From Cohnella rhizoplanae (GTDB lineage Bacteria; Bacillota; Bacilli; Paenibacillales; Paenibacillaceae), in NCBI RefSeq assembly GCF_948329515.1, contig NZ_CAOJCN010000020.1:1-64000 (forward strand): 64,000 nucleotides of DNA. The letters are read 5' to 3'. A program made the translations under genes and the position numbers. The notes below the pieces were generated by a model. It made no database searches, was not told the origin of the DNA, and saw only the letters and a program-made list of their open reading frames with translations. Position 1 is the stretch's first letter; every line of letters begins with the position of its first letter. Shown here one piece after another: positions 42,006 to 51,467 of this stretch.

Positions 42006-43806
42006 GTCCATCGCCCTCCTTCGGCCTGAGCGGGATCCATAAGTCGGTCCTTGCGCCGCCGCCCGGCGCGTCCGATAGCTCCATGCGGGCTTCGTCTCCG
42101 TAGTACAGCTGCAGCCTGTCCCTGATATTGCCTAGCGCATAGCCCTTCTTGGCGCCCGCGGGCTCCTGCATGCGCTGCCTAACCCGGTCCGCGTCCATGC
42201 CCGTCCCGTTATCCTGGATGGAGATATGCAGCCCGTGCTCGTATTCGTCCGCCTTCATTCGTATTAAGCCGCCCTCCGACTTATCCTTGAAGCCGTGCTG
42301 GATGCTGTTCTCCACGATCGGCTGGAGCAGGATCTTGGGCAGCGCGCAGCCCAGGAGCCGCTCGTCGGATACGGACGCCTCGTAGCGGAACAGCCCCTCG
42401 TAGCACTTTTGCTGGATGGCGCAGTACTGCGCGACATGGGAGAGCTCGTCCTCGAGCGAATGCCAGTCCTTGCCCCCGCTGAGGCCCAGCTGGAACATCT
42501 GCGACAGCGCCAGGATCATCTCGGCCGCGTCCTCGTTCTCGCCGAGGACGGACTTGCAGTAGATCGTATTCAGCGTGTTGTACAAGAAGTGCGGTTCCAT
42601 CTGCGCGGTCAGCGCCCGCATCTCGGCCTCGCGCTTGCCGGCCTCGCTGTCCCGCACGTCGCGGATGAGCCGGTTGATCTCGTCCAGCATGCGATTGAAC
42701 TGATAGCCGACCTGCGCGACCTCGTCGGCGGAGCGGCTGGAGAAGCGGACGTCCAGACGGTTGTCCTCCACCTCCCGCATGAGCCGCTGCAGCTTGAACA
42801 GCGGGAGCAGCAGCAAGGACGTCAGCTTGTTCGACAAGAGCCAGGATAACAAGAGGAAGACGGCCATAATGCCAAGCGTCGTCCGCTGTACGCCCTTCAT
42901 TTGAGCGAGCAGCTTGCCCTTCTCTTGTATGCCGTAGAGCAGCCAGTCCTGTACGATGTTTGATCTCGTATAATTCACCAGATACGAGGCCTCGTCGAAA
43001 TCGTGGAAAAACGCGCCTTGCCCGCCCGTCACATGCCGCAGGAACGATTCGTCGCGCAGCAGGTTATGCTTCAGGGACCAAGCGGTCTGCACGACCTGCT
43101 CCCCGGTCGAGTCCACGATGAAGTAATGGTCGTCCTCGCTGTCCGTGCGTTGGTTCAGGGCGGAGATGAAACCGTTCTCGTTCACGTTCACGACGATGTA
43201 AACGTTCGTATCGGCTTCGCCGTCCATGACGCCCTTGGTGACGAAGGAAAGCGCGCGGCGGTTCCCCGTAAAGAACGTGTCCGTGTGCCCCTTGATCCAC
43301 AGGCCGCCGGCGATATCCTTCATATCGTAATAAAGGTTCGATTCGTAGAAGGACCTCGTCTGGGAGCGGCGGCGGGAGATGGGATAAAAATCCCCGATCG
43401 GCGTCGCGATCAGCATGCTGTCGATCAGCGGCTCGTTGAAGACGACCTGGGAGAAGACGTACTGCAGCTCGGAGAGATGAATGTAGTAATCGGCGATCCG
43501 ATTGCTCTGCACGTCGAGCATCGTCTGCTTGTAGGCGTCGCTGAACATCAGCGACCGGACGGCGCTAGAGATCTGGTACAGCTTTTCGTCCAGGATCTGC
43601 GTCGTTTTGTCCACCGCCTCCTGCCGGGAGGCGAACGCGTTTTTCTGCAGCTCGCGCGAGGCGATCCAATAGGCGCAGACGCCTACCGCTCCGATCGCCA
43701 GCGCGATCATGACCATAAATGCGAGCCGGACCCGCTGCTTGAAAGAAACGCTGCGAAGGCGGTCGTAAATATTCATTTTCAATCGCGCCGGTACCGGTAC
43801 CGCCAT
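41998..43806 (-). CDS. Sensor histidine kinase, YesM-like
   Basis: 602 residues. First membrane span VRLAFMVMIALAIGAVGVCA YW, an extracellular sensor of about 260 residues, a second span TLGIMAVFLLLSWLLSNKLT SLL, a HAMP domain (LQRLMREVEDNRLDVRFSSR S), the phosphoacceptor in MEPHFLYNTLNTIYCKSV, and an ATPase domain with PIVENSIQHGF (N box) and IQDNGTGMD (G1). This is the HisKA_7TM-independent His_kinase/YesM group that senses sugars, often through interaction with binding proteins. An alternative start at 43776 (ATG, MNIYDRLRS) is possible. Divergent from the germination operon. Confidence 0.92.
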   Translation of the reverse strand: MAVPVPARLKMNIYDRLRSVSFKQRVRLAFMVMIALAIGAVGVCAYWIASRELQKNAFASRQEAVDKTTQILDEKLYQISSAVRSLMFSDAYKQTMLDVQSNRIADYYIHLSELQYVFSQVVFNEPLIDSMLIATPIGDFYPISRRRSQTRSFYESNLYYDMKDIAGGLWIKGHTDTFFTGNRRALSFVTKGVMDGEADTNVYIVVNVNENGFISALNQRTDSEDDHYFIVDSTGEQVVQTAWSLKHNLLRDESFLRHVTGGQGAFFHDFDEASYLVNYTRSNIVQDWLLYGIQEKGKLLAQMKGVQRTTLGIMAVFLLLSWLLSNKLTSLLLLPLFKLQRLMREVEDNRLDVRFSSRSADEVAQVGYQFNRMLDEINRLIRDVRDSEAGKREAEMRALTAQMEPHFLYNTLNTIYCKSVLGENEDAAEMILALSQMFQLGLSGGKDWHSLEDELSHVAQYCAIQQKCYEGLFRYEASVSDERLLGCALPKILLQPIVENSIQHGFKDKSEGGLIRMKADEYEHGLHISIQDNGTGMDADRVRQRMQEPAGAKKGYALGNIRDRLQLYYGDEARMELSDAPGGGARTDLWIPLRPKEGDGHD

Positions 43807-43951
43807 AGGACGCCCAACCTTTCGCTTCCGTCAACCTCGTCTACTAGAATCTTATCAAAAGACGGCAAGGAATGGATAACGTTCGTCATTTTTTCTCATA
43901 ATAGACGACGCAAGCCGGCAACGTCGATTCTATTCGCAAGGGGGTTGTGAC

Positions 43952-45418
43952 ATGCAGCAGCAAGCCAGGCCCTTACATCGCTCGTCGGCCGCTAATATCC
44001 AAGCGTTGCAGGAGACGTTCTCCGACAACGCGTCGTTTGTTACGCGGGACCTGTCGTGCCGTACGGGACCGGACCGGGCTGCGTTCGCCTATCTCGACGT
44101 GCTCGTGGACGAGAAGCTCCTTCATCAGAACGTCATCCGGAAAATGAACGAAGACTTGGAGCTGCCCTACGATCAATTCGATCTCAAGGTTCTGGGATCG
44201 CTGTACTCTGCGGGAAAGGTCGAAGTGATCGACGATTGGAGCGCCGTCCCGGAATTTTTATATCAAGCCGGCGCGGTGCTCTTCGTGGACGGACACCCTT
44301 GCGTCTACGGCATTCTCATGCCGGGCTACGACACCCGGTCGATCGGCGAGCCCAAGATCGAAGTCAATGTGCGGGGGCCCCGGGATAGCTTTATCGAAGA
44401 CCACGACAAAAATCTAAGCATGATTTACCGGAGATTAAAAACGTCCGATCTGAAATCCCTATCCTATATCATCGGGACGCAGAGCCGAACGAAAGTGACC
44501 TTGTTATATATGGAAGGCAAAATGGACCGCGAACTCGCGGCGAAGCTCCGGCGCAAGCTGGCGGATTTTCAATGCGACGTGCTCCTGGCCAACACGCAGA
44601 TCGAGGAGCTGATCCAGGACAGCGCCTATTCGCCTTTTCCGCAAATCGCAAATACCGAGCGCCCCGATCGCGTCGTTACGTCGCTAAGCAGAGGGAAGGC
44701 CGTGATTCTCACGGACGGCACCCCGATTGCGCTCATCGCGCCGACGACGTTTTTCGAGATGCTTCACCCGAGCGAAGATATGTACGAGCGATTCCACTTC
44801 GCGAACTTTATACGGATCATCCGTACGATCACGCTGTTTATTTCCTTGTTCGGACCGTCGCTCTACATCGCGCTCACGACCTTCCACCTCGAGATGATCC
44901 CGACGCCGCTGATGATGGCCTTCCTGACCTCCAAAGCCGGCATTCCTTTCCCGACCTTCGTCGAAGCGTTGATCATGGAGACCGCCTTCGAGATCTTGCG
45001 GGAAGCCAGCCTGCGGCTGCCGAAGGTCGTGGGACAATCCGTAAGCATCGTCGGCGCGCTTATCATCGGAGAGGCGGCCGTTCAATCCGGCATCGTCTCC
45101 CGCCCCGTGGTCATCGTCGTGGCCATGACCGGGATCTCGTCGTTCACGATCCCTTCGTTCGGCACCGCGCTCTCCATTCGTCTGCTCCGGTTCCCGCTGA
45201 TGCTGCTCGCATCGTACGCCGGCGTGCTGGGGATGGCGCTCGGCTTCCTCGTTCTTCTGCTTCACCTGTGTTCCTTGCATTCGATAGGCGTTCCCTATTT
45301 GAATCCCATCAGCGCGGACGGCTGGAAAAAGACGCTGCAGAATTACGTGCGGCTGCCGGCCAGGCTCCGAAACGGAACGGGATCGCGAGAACCGGACTAT
45401 GACAAAAACATTCCTTAG
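43952..45418 (+). CDS. Spore germination receptor A subunit (GerA family)
   Basis: 488 residues. The N-terminal hydrophilic half (about 1-270) shows the GerA-A pattern (GPDRAAFAYLDVLVDEKLLH, LFVDGHPCVYGILMPGYDTR, EVNVRGPRDSFIEDHDKNLS MIYRRLKTSDLK). It includes the family core GPRxxFxExxxxN in altered form (GPRDSFIEDHDKN). The membrane half has about five spans (TLFISLFGPSLYIALTTFH, ETAFEILREASLRLPK, VGQSVSIVGALIIGEAAV). The start is ATG 43952 behind AAGGGGG. Inner-membrane component of a nutrient germinant receptor, made in the forespore. It heads the operon A-C-small ORF-B. Confidence 0.93.
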   Translation: MQQQARPLHRSSAANIQALQETFSDNASFVTRDLSCRTGPDRAAFAYLDVLVDEKLLHQNVIRKMNEDLELPYDQFDLKVLGSLYSAGKVEVIDDWSAVPEFLYQAGAVLFVDGHPCVYGILMPGYDTRSIGEPKIEVNVRGPRDSFIEDHDKNLSMIYRRLKTSDLKSLSYIIGTQSRTKVTLLYMEGKMDRELAAKLRRKLADFQCDVLLANTQIEELIQDSAYSPFPQIANTERPDRVVTSLSRGKAVILTDGTPIALIAPTTFFEMLHPSEDMYERFHFANFIRIIRTITLFISLFGPSLYIALTTFHLEMIPTPLMMAFLTSKAGIPFPTFVEALIMETAFEILREASLRLPKVVGQSVSIVGALIIGEAAVQSGIVSRPVVIVVAMTGISSFTIPSFGTALSIRLLRFPLMLLASYAGVLGMALGFLVLLLHLCSLHSIGVPYLNPISADGWKKTLQNYVRLPARLRNGTGSREPDYDKNIP

Positions 45419-46556
45419 CGCGCTCTGGGTCCCGCTGCTGGCGTTCGCCATGGCCGGTTGTTCGCCCGACACGACGGAGATCGGAGATATCGCGCTGGTC
45501 ACGGCGATCGGCATCGATTATGACAAGGAGAACCATCAGTTCACGTTCTCCTCGTACAGCATCATGCCGATGGCGGGAGGCGCCGACCAACCGGGCAGAC
45601 TGTCGCAATGGGTGGCCAGATCGAACGGCGGTTCCATTCTCGAATCGGCCAGGAACTTAAAAAGCCAGGCGGGAAAAACGCTGATCTGGGTGCACAACAA
45701 ATTTATCATCGTCGGGGAAGAAGCCGCGCGGCATTCCTTCTCCGAGATTATGGACTTCTTGACGCGCAACCGTCAGATCCGCATGTCCAGTTATTTGATC
45801 GTCAGCGAAGGTAAGGCGGCGGATCAGTTGAGGGCGAAAGTCGGTACCGGCGACATGCTGTCCAACGATCTGCTAGGCAAGATCCGCAATGAAAACGCCT
45901 GGGGAAAAAACGTGGCGATCCCTCTGCACGACATTGCCGACCGTTACGGGAGTCCGGACAGAGGCTTTATTACAGGCAAAATCAAAACGGTATTCGATGG
46001 CGACATGCAAGGCCAAAAGGCGGAGCTTAAAGGGGCAGCCGTATTCAATCGCGGGCGGCTGGCCGGATGGATCGAAGGGGACGACGTGCTCGTATACAGG
46101 CTTCTATCGGACAAGCAGCTGTGGAACTCCCTTGAATTCGACAAAACCGTGAGGTATGAACGCGCCGCCATGACTTTTTTGGTCAGAGAGTCCAAGCACT
46201 CCGTCCGCACGAGCTTCCGCCGCGGCGTGCCGGTTGTCGATATTTACTTAAAGTTCAGTGCGAGTATCGGGGAGATCGACCGCACGCTGCCCTTGCAGGA
46301 TCCCTCGGTTATTAAGCAGATGGAGCGGTTGGTTTCCAAAGAATTGGAGAAAATGATGGACACGAGCCTGCATCATTATCAGCGCGAGGTCAAGGTCGAC
46401 ATTCTCGGATGGGCCGATCTCTTCGCCGCTCATCACCCAAGGCAGTGGGAGAAAATCAAGGCGGATTGGTCTACGGTATATCCCGCCGTTAAGGCGAACG
46501 TAACCGTCGACGTCAAGATCGAGAAATTGGGACTAATCCGCGTTCTAAAGGACTGA
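45399..46556 (+). CDS. Spore germination lipoprotein, Ger(x)C family
   Basis: 385 residues. Lipoprotein signal LSALWVPLLAFAMAGCSP, with lipobox AMAGC at about residue 20. The mature part begins TTEIGDIALVTAIGIDYDKE, the family opening, and continues with WVHNKFIIVGEEAARHSFSE IMDFLTRNRQIRMSSYLIVS. The C-terminal domain has the LExxxxxxxxxxxxxxKxDxxGxxxxxxxxxP pattern (KELEKMMDTSLHHYQREVKV DILGWADLFAAHHP). Overlaps the A gene by 20 nt. Third partner of the receptor, anchored to the inner membrane outer face. Confidence 0.93.
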   Translation: MTKTFLSALWVPLLAFAMAGCSPDTTEIGDIALVTAIGIDYDKENHQFTFSSYSIMPMAGGADQPGRLSQWVARSNGGSILESARNLKSQAGKTLIWVHNKFIIVGEEAARHSFSEIMDFLTRNRQIRMSSYLIVSEGKAADQLRAKVGTGDMLSNDLLGKIRNENAWGKNVAIPLHDIADRYGSPDRGFITGKIKTVFDGDMQGQKAELKGAAVFNRGRLAGWIEGDDVLVYRLLSDKQLWNSLEFDKTVRYERAAMTFLVRESKHSVRTSFRRGVPVVDIYLKFSASIGEIDRTLPLQDPSVIKQMERLVSKELEKMMDTSLHHYQREVKVDILGWADLFAAHHPRQWEKIKADWSTVYPAVKANVTVDVKIEKLGLIRVLKD

Positions 46557-46567
46557 GGACTGAGGAC

Positions 46568-46804
46568 ATGCTGCATGCCGGAATCGCTGTACTGGTACTG
46601 ACTTACGGAACGATAGTCGGCGTTATCTCGATGAGAAGAAAGCGGGGCCGTGACGCGCTATGGCTTGTATTGCTATGCTGCCTGACCAGCCTGTATGAGC
46701 TGCCTCATATCGGCGCAAACATGCTGACGGTCGAAAAAGCGCACAAGCTCGTCTATGGCCCGATCGCGAGAACGGTCATGTCAAAACTGGGAATCGGAGA
46801 TTGA
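46568..46804 (+). CDS. Small membrane protein within the germination operon
   Basis: 78 residues between the C and B genes. Two hydrophobic stretches (HAGIAVLVLTYGTIVGVISM and ALWLVLLCCLTSLYELPHI) separated by RRKRGRD, so a short membrane hairpin with a basic turn in the cytoplasm is likely. RBS-like GGACTGAGGAC precedes ATG 46568. Some germination operons carry an extra small D-type subunit with two membrane spans that modulates receptor function; this product fits that description in size and topology, but I do not claim family membership. The reading frame is intact and overlaps no other gene. Confidence 0.65.
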   Translation: MLHAGIAVLVLTYGTIVGVISMRRKRGRDALWLVLLCCLTSLYELPHIGANMLTVEKAHKLVYGPIARTVMSKLGIGD

Positions 46805-46808
46805 CGGG

Positions 46809-47906
46809 ATGCCGGCAAAGCAAGGACAAATCACGTTCACTTCCTTCGGCTGCTTGCTGTTCAGTTACTTATCCGGATTTTCTACGTTGTTTCTGATAGA
46901 AGCCAAGTTTCTTAATCAGGATGTATGGATGGCTTACTCGATCGGCATGGCGCTTTCCTTCGGCATTTTATGGCTATTGCATCGCACCCAGATCCGGCTT
47001 CCCAATCTCACGATGCTGGAGGTGTTCGACCATGCGCTGGGCAAGCTGTTTTCCAGAGTCGTGCTCTGCTTTTATCTCGTTTATTTACTTGAGATTCAAG
47101 GCGACGCTTCCCAAGCGCTGACTTCTTTTTATAGAAGCGTCGTGCTCCCGAACACCCCGACCAATTCGATCTTGCTGATGCTTGCGCTAACGACGACCTA
47201 CGCCGTCAGCGTCGGGTTCCATGCGATCGTACGCTCCGTGCTGCTCGCGCTGCCGTTTTTCCTGCTGGGCATCGCGTTCATTTTGCTGATGATTTCTCAG
47301 GACGTGCATACGAATCCCTTTTTGCCGCCGTTCCGGCACAGCGCGGCCCTGATCGGGTACGGAGGATTGCTCTCCTTCTTTCTCCCCTTCGGCAAGTCGA
47401 TCGTTTTTTGCTTTCTTTTTGACCGGATCGGCTCAGGCCGCAAAAAGATGGCGAGCATATTCGCGGCGCTGTTTCTAGCGGGACTGTATCTGTGCGCCGC
47501 GACCTATCTTACCTTCGGCTCGCTTGGCATGAGACTGACGTCGCACTCGCTGTTCCCCTTTTTCTCCGCCATCCAGCTGGTGAAATTAGGCGAATATCTC
47601 GAACGAATCGAGATCATGATTATCGGAATCTGGACGCTGTTTACGGTGTTCGAGATCATCGTGCTGCAGTATATTTTCGTTCAGCTCTTCACGCACGTAT
47701 TCCGGATCCAACGGCCTAAGTGGTTTGTGTTACCGATCGGCCTGCTGTTTTTTGCGATATCGGAGCGCAGCTTCCGCGAGGTTTACGACCAGGACTACTA
47801 TAACTCGCATATCGCGCCCTTCTCCACGTTGATTCCGACGGTCGTGATCCCGCTGCTTCTCTTCGTCGTCGGATCGATCCGCCTCAAGCGGTTATCCGGC
47901 GCATGA
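46809..47906 (+). CDS. Spore germination receptor B subunit (GerAB/permease family)
   Basis: 365 residues, about ten membrane spans, of the GerAB branch of the amino acid permease (APC) superfamily, which forms the germinant-binding part of the receptor. Opening MPAKQGQITFTSFGCLLFSY LSGFSTLFL is typical; FLLGIAFILLMISQDVHTNP FLPPF and SLFPFFSAIQLVKLGEYLER IEIMIIGIW are highly characteristic of GerAB proteins. The start is ATG 46809 after GGAG at suitable distance. Last gene of the operon; the usual gene order A-B-C is altered here. Confidence 0.93.
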   Translation: MPAKQGQITFTSFGCLLFSYLSGFSTLFLIEAKFLNQDVWMAYSIGMALSFGILWLLHRTQIRLPNLTMLEVFDHALGKLFSRVVLCFYLVYLLEIQGDASQALTSFYRSVVLPNTPTNSILLMLALTTTYAVSVGFHAIVRSVLLALPFFLLGIAFILLMISQDVHTNPFLPPFRHSAALIGYGGLLSFFLPFGKSIVFCFLFDRIGSGRKKMASIFAALFLAGLYLCAATYLTFGSLGMRLTSHSLFPFFSAIQLVKLGEYLERIEIMIIGIWTLFTVFEIIVLQYIFVQLFTHVFRIQRPKWFVLPIGLLFFAISERSFREVYDQDYYNSHIAPFSTLIPTVVIPLLLFVVGSIRLKRLSGA

Positions 47907-47912
47907 GTCCCT

Positions 47913-49532
47913 TCACTTTTTGTTTTTGACTTCCGCCGGCGTCATGCCCCACGTCTTGCGGAAAACCTTGGCGAAGTAGCTGAAGTCCCGGTAACCGAGC
48001 AGGTTGGCCGTCTCCGACACCTTCATGCCTTCGCTCAGCCATTGCATGGCGAGCTTCATCTTGCGCTCCACGATATAAGCGGTGAACGACTGTCCCATAT
48101 GCTGCTTGAACAAGCGGGACAGATACGACGAATTGATATACAGTCTCCCGGCGACCTCGTGCAGGCCGATATCCTCTCCGATATCTGCTTCGACCATTCC
48201 GATCATTTTCTCGATCAGCTCATGGCGGCTCTTGCTCTTGCCCTCGTTGACGTATGCGCATATATGATCGACGGAGCCGTGCAGCCACTGCCGCGTCTGC
48301 TCCTTGGTCGATAGGGCGCGGAGGTGGTGGAAAAACGCCAGATGGCTTCCCAGCGCCTCCTTGAGCGGCCAGCCCTGGAAATGGACGACCCGGACGATGA
48401 GCGATCCGAGCAGCAGCACGTTTTCGTACGCCTCCTCGCTCGTGCCCGCCCGATCCACGTGCGCTTCGAGCCATTCGTCGATCAGGGCTAGGGCCGTATC
48501 GCGCTGTCCGGATTCGAGCGCGTGCGCGAGCACCTTCTCGAGCTGGACGTCCGCGGCGACGGCGCTGGCCGGCGGCCGCTCGTCCCGGAAGGGGACGACG
48601 ATGTCGTGCCCGTGCACGACCCGATCCTGGAGCGCATGACCGGCTTCGCGGTAGGAAAGGCTGACGTCCGCCTTCCGGTCGACGGCGCGGCCGATGCCCG
48701 CGCTGGCGGACGTCTTCATGTATTCCTTGAAGACGGACAGCAGGCGGGTCGTGTGCAAGTGCACGTCCGCGGTAAAGTCGTTGGCGGTCCGCGGCCTGGC
48801 GCGGTCGTCCGGCGCATCGTAATAGACGATTACCGTGGCGCCCTCGTCGTCGGAGAAAATATGGCAAGGGACGCCGGCCAGCAGCTCCTTGGCGATGCCC
48901 AGCATCGAGATTCTTAATAGCGTGATGTCCTCGGCGGTAAACCTCGGGTTCGGCCCCGTCAGCGGATCGGGATCCGCGACGGCGACGGCCCACCTCGCGT
49001 CGGCGGGCAACTCGAGCATCAATTCGCGGCTGCGTTTTTCGATTTCCCATTCCGCGTACTTCCCCGCGATCCAGTTTTGGAAATAGAGGTCCTGCAGGCG
49101 CGGCAGATGCTCCGCCCACTTTTTCTGCATCATCTCGTGATCGTACTTGGCGGCGAGGTCCTCGCGGATCTTCTCGCGCGCCCCCAGCACGGCCTGCAGC
49201 ACTTCGTCGTTGCCGGCCGGCTTGAGCAGATACTTGGCGACTTGAAGGTCGATGGCCGTCTGCGCGTACCGAAAATCGTCGTGGCCGCTGAGCAGAATGA
49301 TTTTCGCCAGCGGATCCGTTGCCATCATATGCCTGGCCGCGGTCAAGCCGTCCACGTCCGGCATCTGTATATCCATGAGGACGATATGCGGCTTCGTCTG
49401 GTCGAACAGCCGGATCGCGTCCGCGCCGTTGTCCGCGGTCGCGACCACTTCGATACCCTCCTCTTCCCATGGAATGTTGCGGGCGATGTTGTTAAGAAGC
49501 CGAAGCTCGTCTTCCACGATCATCAGATTCAT
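47913..49532 (-). CDS. Response regulator, YesN-like, for the lyase regulon
   Basis: 539 residues from ATG 49532 (GGAGG five nt upstream), overlapping the end of the kinase gene by 41 nt. The receiver has MNLMIVEDELRLL, phosphoacceptor in IVLMDIQMP, and lysine in YLLKPAG. Middle region about 280 residues, C-terminal AraC double HTH (IGLHEVAGRLYINSSYLSRL FKQHMG, VSETANLLGYRDFSYFAKVF RKTWGMTPAEV). It is separate from and parallel to the 40353 system. Likely regulates the nearby binding protein (53417) and lyase (55229), whose promoters share tandem 22-bp direct repeats. Confidence 0.93.
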   Translation of the reverse strand: MNLMIVEDELRLLNNIARNIPWEEEGIEVVATADNGADAIRLFDQTKPHIVLMDIQMPDVDGLTAARHMMATDPLAKIILLSGHDDFRYAQTAIDLQVAKYLLKPAGNDEVLQAVLGAREKIREDLAAKYDHEMMQKKWAEHLPRLQDLYFQNWIAGKYAEWEIEKRSRELMLELPADARWAVAVADPDPLTGPNPRFTAEDITLLRISMLGIAKELLAGVPCHIFSDDEGATVIVYYDAPDDRARPRTANDFTADVHLHTTRLLSVFKEYMKTSASAGIGRAVDRKADVSLSYREAGHALQDRVVHGHDIVVPFRDERPPASAVAADVQLEKVLAHALESGQRDTALALIDEWLEAHVDRAGTSEEAYENVLLLGSLIVRVVHFQGWPLKEALGSHLAFFHHLRALSTKEQTRQWLHGSVDHICAYVNEGKSKSRHELIEKMIGMVEADIGEDIGLHEVAGRLYINSSYLSRLFKQHMGQSFTAYIVERKMKLAMQWLSEGMKVSETANLLGYRDFSYFAKVFRKTWGMTPAEVKNKK

Positions 49533-51348
49533 GCGCGCCTCCGATCGGGATCCACAAGACGACGGTGGTCCCTTCGTTTTCAATGCTGTCGATGGTCAGC
49601 TCGGCCTCTTCGCCATAATAAAGCTTGAGCCTGGCTTTGACGTTCCACAAACCGTACAGATCGTTCCTGCGCATCTCCTGATCCCAAGCCTTGCCGGCCT
49701 GAAGAGAGAATTTGCCCAGCTCTTCCTTGATGTAGAGCATCCGCTCCGCACGAATGCCCTTTCCGTTGTCGGCGACTTCGAGGCGCAATCTCCCCGCCTC
49801 CACCCGGCCGTCGATCAGGACGCGGCCATCCTTTTTCTTGTGCTCCAGCCCGTGCAGGATCGCGTTCTCTACGATCGGCTGCAGCAGCAGCTTAAGAACC
49901 ATATATCGCTTGCAGGCTTCGTCGATCCGGATGACGACGGAAAGCTTGTCGACGAACCTCAGCTCCTGCACCCTAAGGTAGTAACTGAGGTGTTCGATCG
50001 TCTCCTCGACGGTAAATTCGTCCTGTCCCTTGCTCAAGCTTAACCGGAAAAACTTGGACAAGTGCAGCGCCATCTCCGAGATTTCCTCCGCCTCGTAGTT
50101 CTCGGCCATACTGTAGATCGAATCGAGCGTGTTATATAGAAAATGAGGATTGATCTGCGACTGAAGGACGCGAAGCTCCGCCTTCAGCCGGAGCAGCTGC
50201 TGCTCGTATATGTTTTGAATGAGGTTTTTCTGCTCTTGCGCCATATCGTTGAACGCGCTCATGAGGTAGCCGAATTCGTCCTCCCGCTTGTTCGGCAGGC
50301 TCGTCTCCAGCCGGCCCATGCGCACCTGCTTCATTCCGTATGCCAGCGACCCGAGCGGCGACGCGATCCCCCGGTAGACGATCCACGAGATAACGATCGT
50401 CAGCAGTACGCTGATGCCGATGATCGCGTACATGAACGTCCTGAGCTGCTCGGTCTCGGCATACATGGCCGCGGCCGGTTTGACGAGCATGATCGTCCAG
50501 CCGGACGTCTGGGAACGGTATCTCACGAGCATTTCCCGTTTCCCGGTATCGGCTGATTCTCTTAACGTCATCATATCGCCGTTCGCTTCCCAGACCGGCG
50601 GCGTCCCTTCGGCCGAGCCCGCCCCTACGATCAGCCGGTCATCCGCCGTCGACAGATAGACGCTCTCGTCCGTCCCGTCCACCAGCGTATCCAGATGCTT
50701 GCGCAGGTGATCGACGTCCAGGGTGATCATCAGCACGCTTTTATGAGTCCCCGGTTTGAACGGGTCCATCGAACGCAGCAAAGTGACGTACCCGGGTTGA
50801 AACGTTTGATCCAGCTGTTGATAGGAATTGAATTCGTTGGGCTTCGGCACGAGCAGCCGGCTTTTGCCGCTCGAGCGCATCAGTCCGGTATACCAGTCCT
50901 GCTCGGGAAGCTCGTCGACTCTCCTGCCGCCGAACTTCGACGATACGATCGTCTGCGAATACGCATGGTAAATCGAGAGCTGAGCGAGATAGCTGTTGAC
51001 CGAATTCATATTGGACAATTGGCTGAGCACCTTCTGAAAATCCAGCGTCATCTCCCCTGTCAGCTGCGGCTCCGTCCGGTTCAGCAGCTCGATCAGGTTC
51101 GTATCCGTCGCAAGCGCCATCGACATATTCTCGAGGTTGTCCATCGTCATGTCGATCGCCTCCATCGCGGAGGACAGCGCCACGACCGTCTGGTCGTTGA
51201 CCTTGCGTTCGAGTATCCGTTCGGATCGCAGGCTCGCGAATACGCTGACCGCGACCAGCGGGAGAAGAATGATCAGAAAGTAGCTCGTGAGCCGCAATTG
51301 TACGGATCGGCGGAAAGCGTTCGCAAGTCTCGGTAAGATAGGGGTCAT
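49492..51348 (-). CDS. Sensor histidine kinase, YesM-like, for the lyase regulon
   Basis: 618 residues from ATG 51348; GGAGG lies 15 nt away, so a CTG two codons earlier is an alternative. First span LTSYFLIILLPLVAVSVFAS L, an extracellular sensor (about 45-300) of dCache type, second span FMYAIIGISVLLTIVISWIV Y, HAMP (ASPLGSLAYGMKQVRMGRLE), the phosphoacceptor in SQINPHFLYNTLDSIYSMAE, N box PIVENAILHGLE and G box VADNGKGI. It is coupled by a 41-nt overlap to its response regulator. A GC-rich hairpin lies just upstream, after the transporter genes, so kinase expression may be a read-through of that operon. Confidence 0.92.
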   Translation of the reverse strand: MTPILPRLANAFRRSVQLRLTSYFLIILLPLVAVSVFASLRSERILERKVNDQTVVALSSAMEAIDMTMDNLENMSMALATDTNLIELLNRTEPQLTGEMTLDFQKVLSQLSNMNSVNSYLAQLSIYHAYSQTIVSSKFGGRRVDELPEQDWYTGLMRSSGKSRLLVPKPNEFNSYQQLDQTFQPGYVTLLRSMDPFKPGTHKSVLMITLDVDHLRKHLDTLVDGTDESVYLSTADDRLIVGAGSAEGTPPVWEANGDMMTLRESADTGKREMLVRYRSQTSGWTIMLVKPAAAMYAETEQLRTFMYAIIGISVLLTIVISWIVYRGIASPLGSLAYGMKQVRMGRLETSLPNKREDEFGYLMSAFNDMAQEQKNLIQNIYEQQLLRLKAELRVLQSQINPHFLYNTLDSIYSMAENYEAEEISEMALHLSKFFRLSLSKGQDEFTVEETIEHLSYYLRVQELRFVDKLSVVIRIDEACKRYMVLKLLLQPIVENAILHGLEHKKKDGRVLIDGRVEAGRLRLEVADNGKGIRAERMLYIKEELGKFSLQAGKAWDQEMRRNDLYGLWNVKARLKLYYGEEAELTIDSIENEGTTVVLWIPIGGAHESDDRGRRASAS

Positions 51349-51416
51349 AGTCAGGCTGGCGCACCTCCGGCGTGAAGGGAACAATAGGATGAAAATATAT
51401 TACCATATAACAGCCC

Positions 51417-51459
51417 AGGGGCTTCGGCGATCCGGAAAAACGCCGGATGCCGAGCCCCT
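51417..51459 (-). terminator. Long GC-rich hairpin between transporter and kinase genes
   Basis: AGGGGCTTCGGCGATCCGG pairs with CCGGATGCCGAGCCCCT almost throughout, but no T-run follows on the minus strand. Partial terminator or RNA-stabilising element. Confidence 0.5.
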
Positions 51460-51467
51460 TATTTGAC

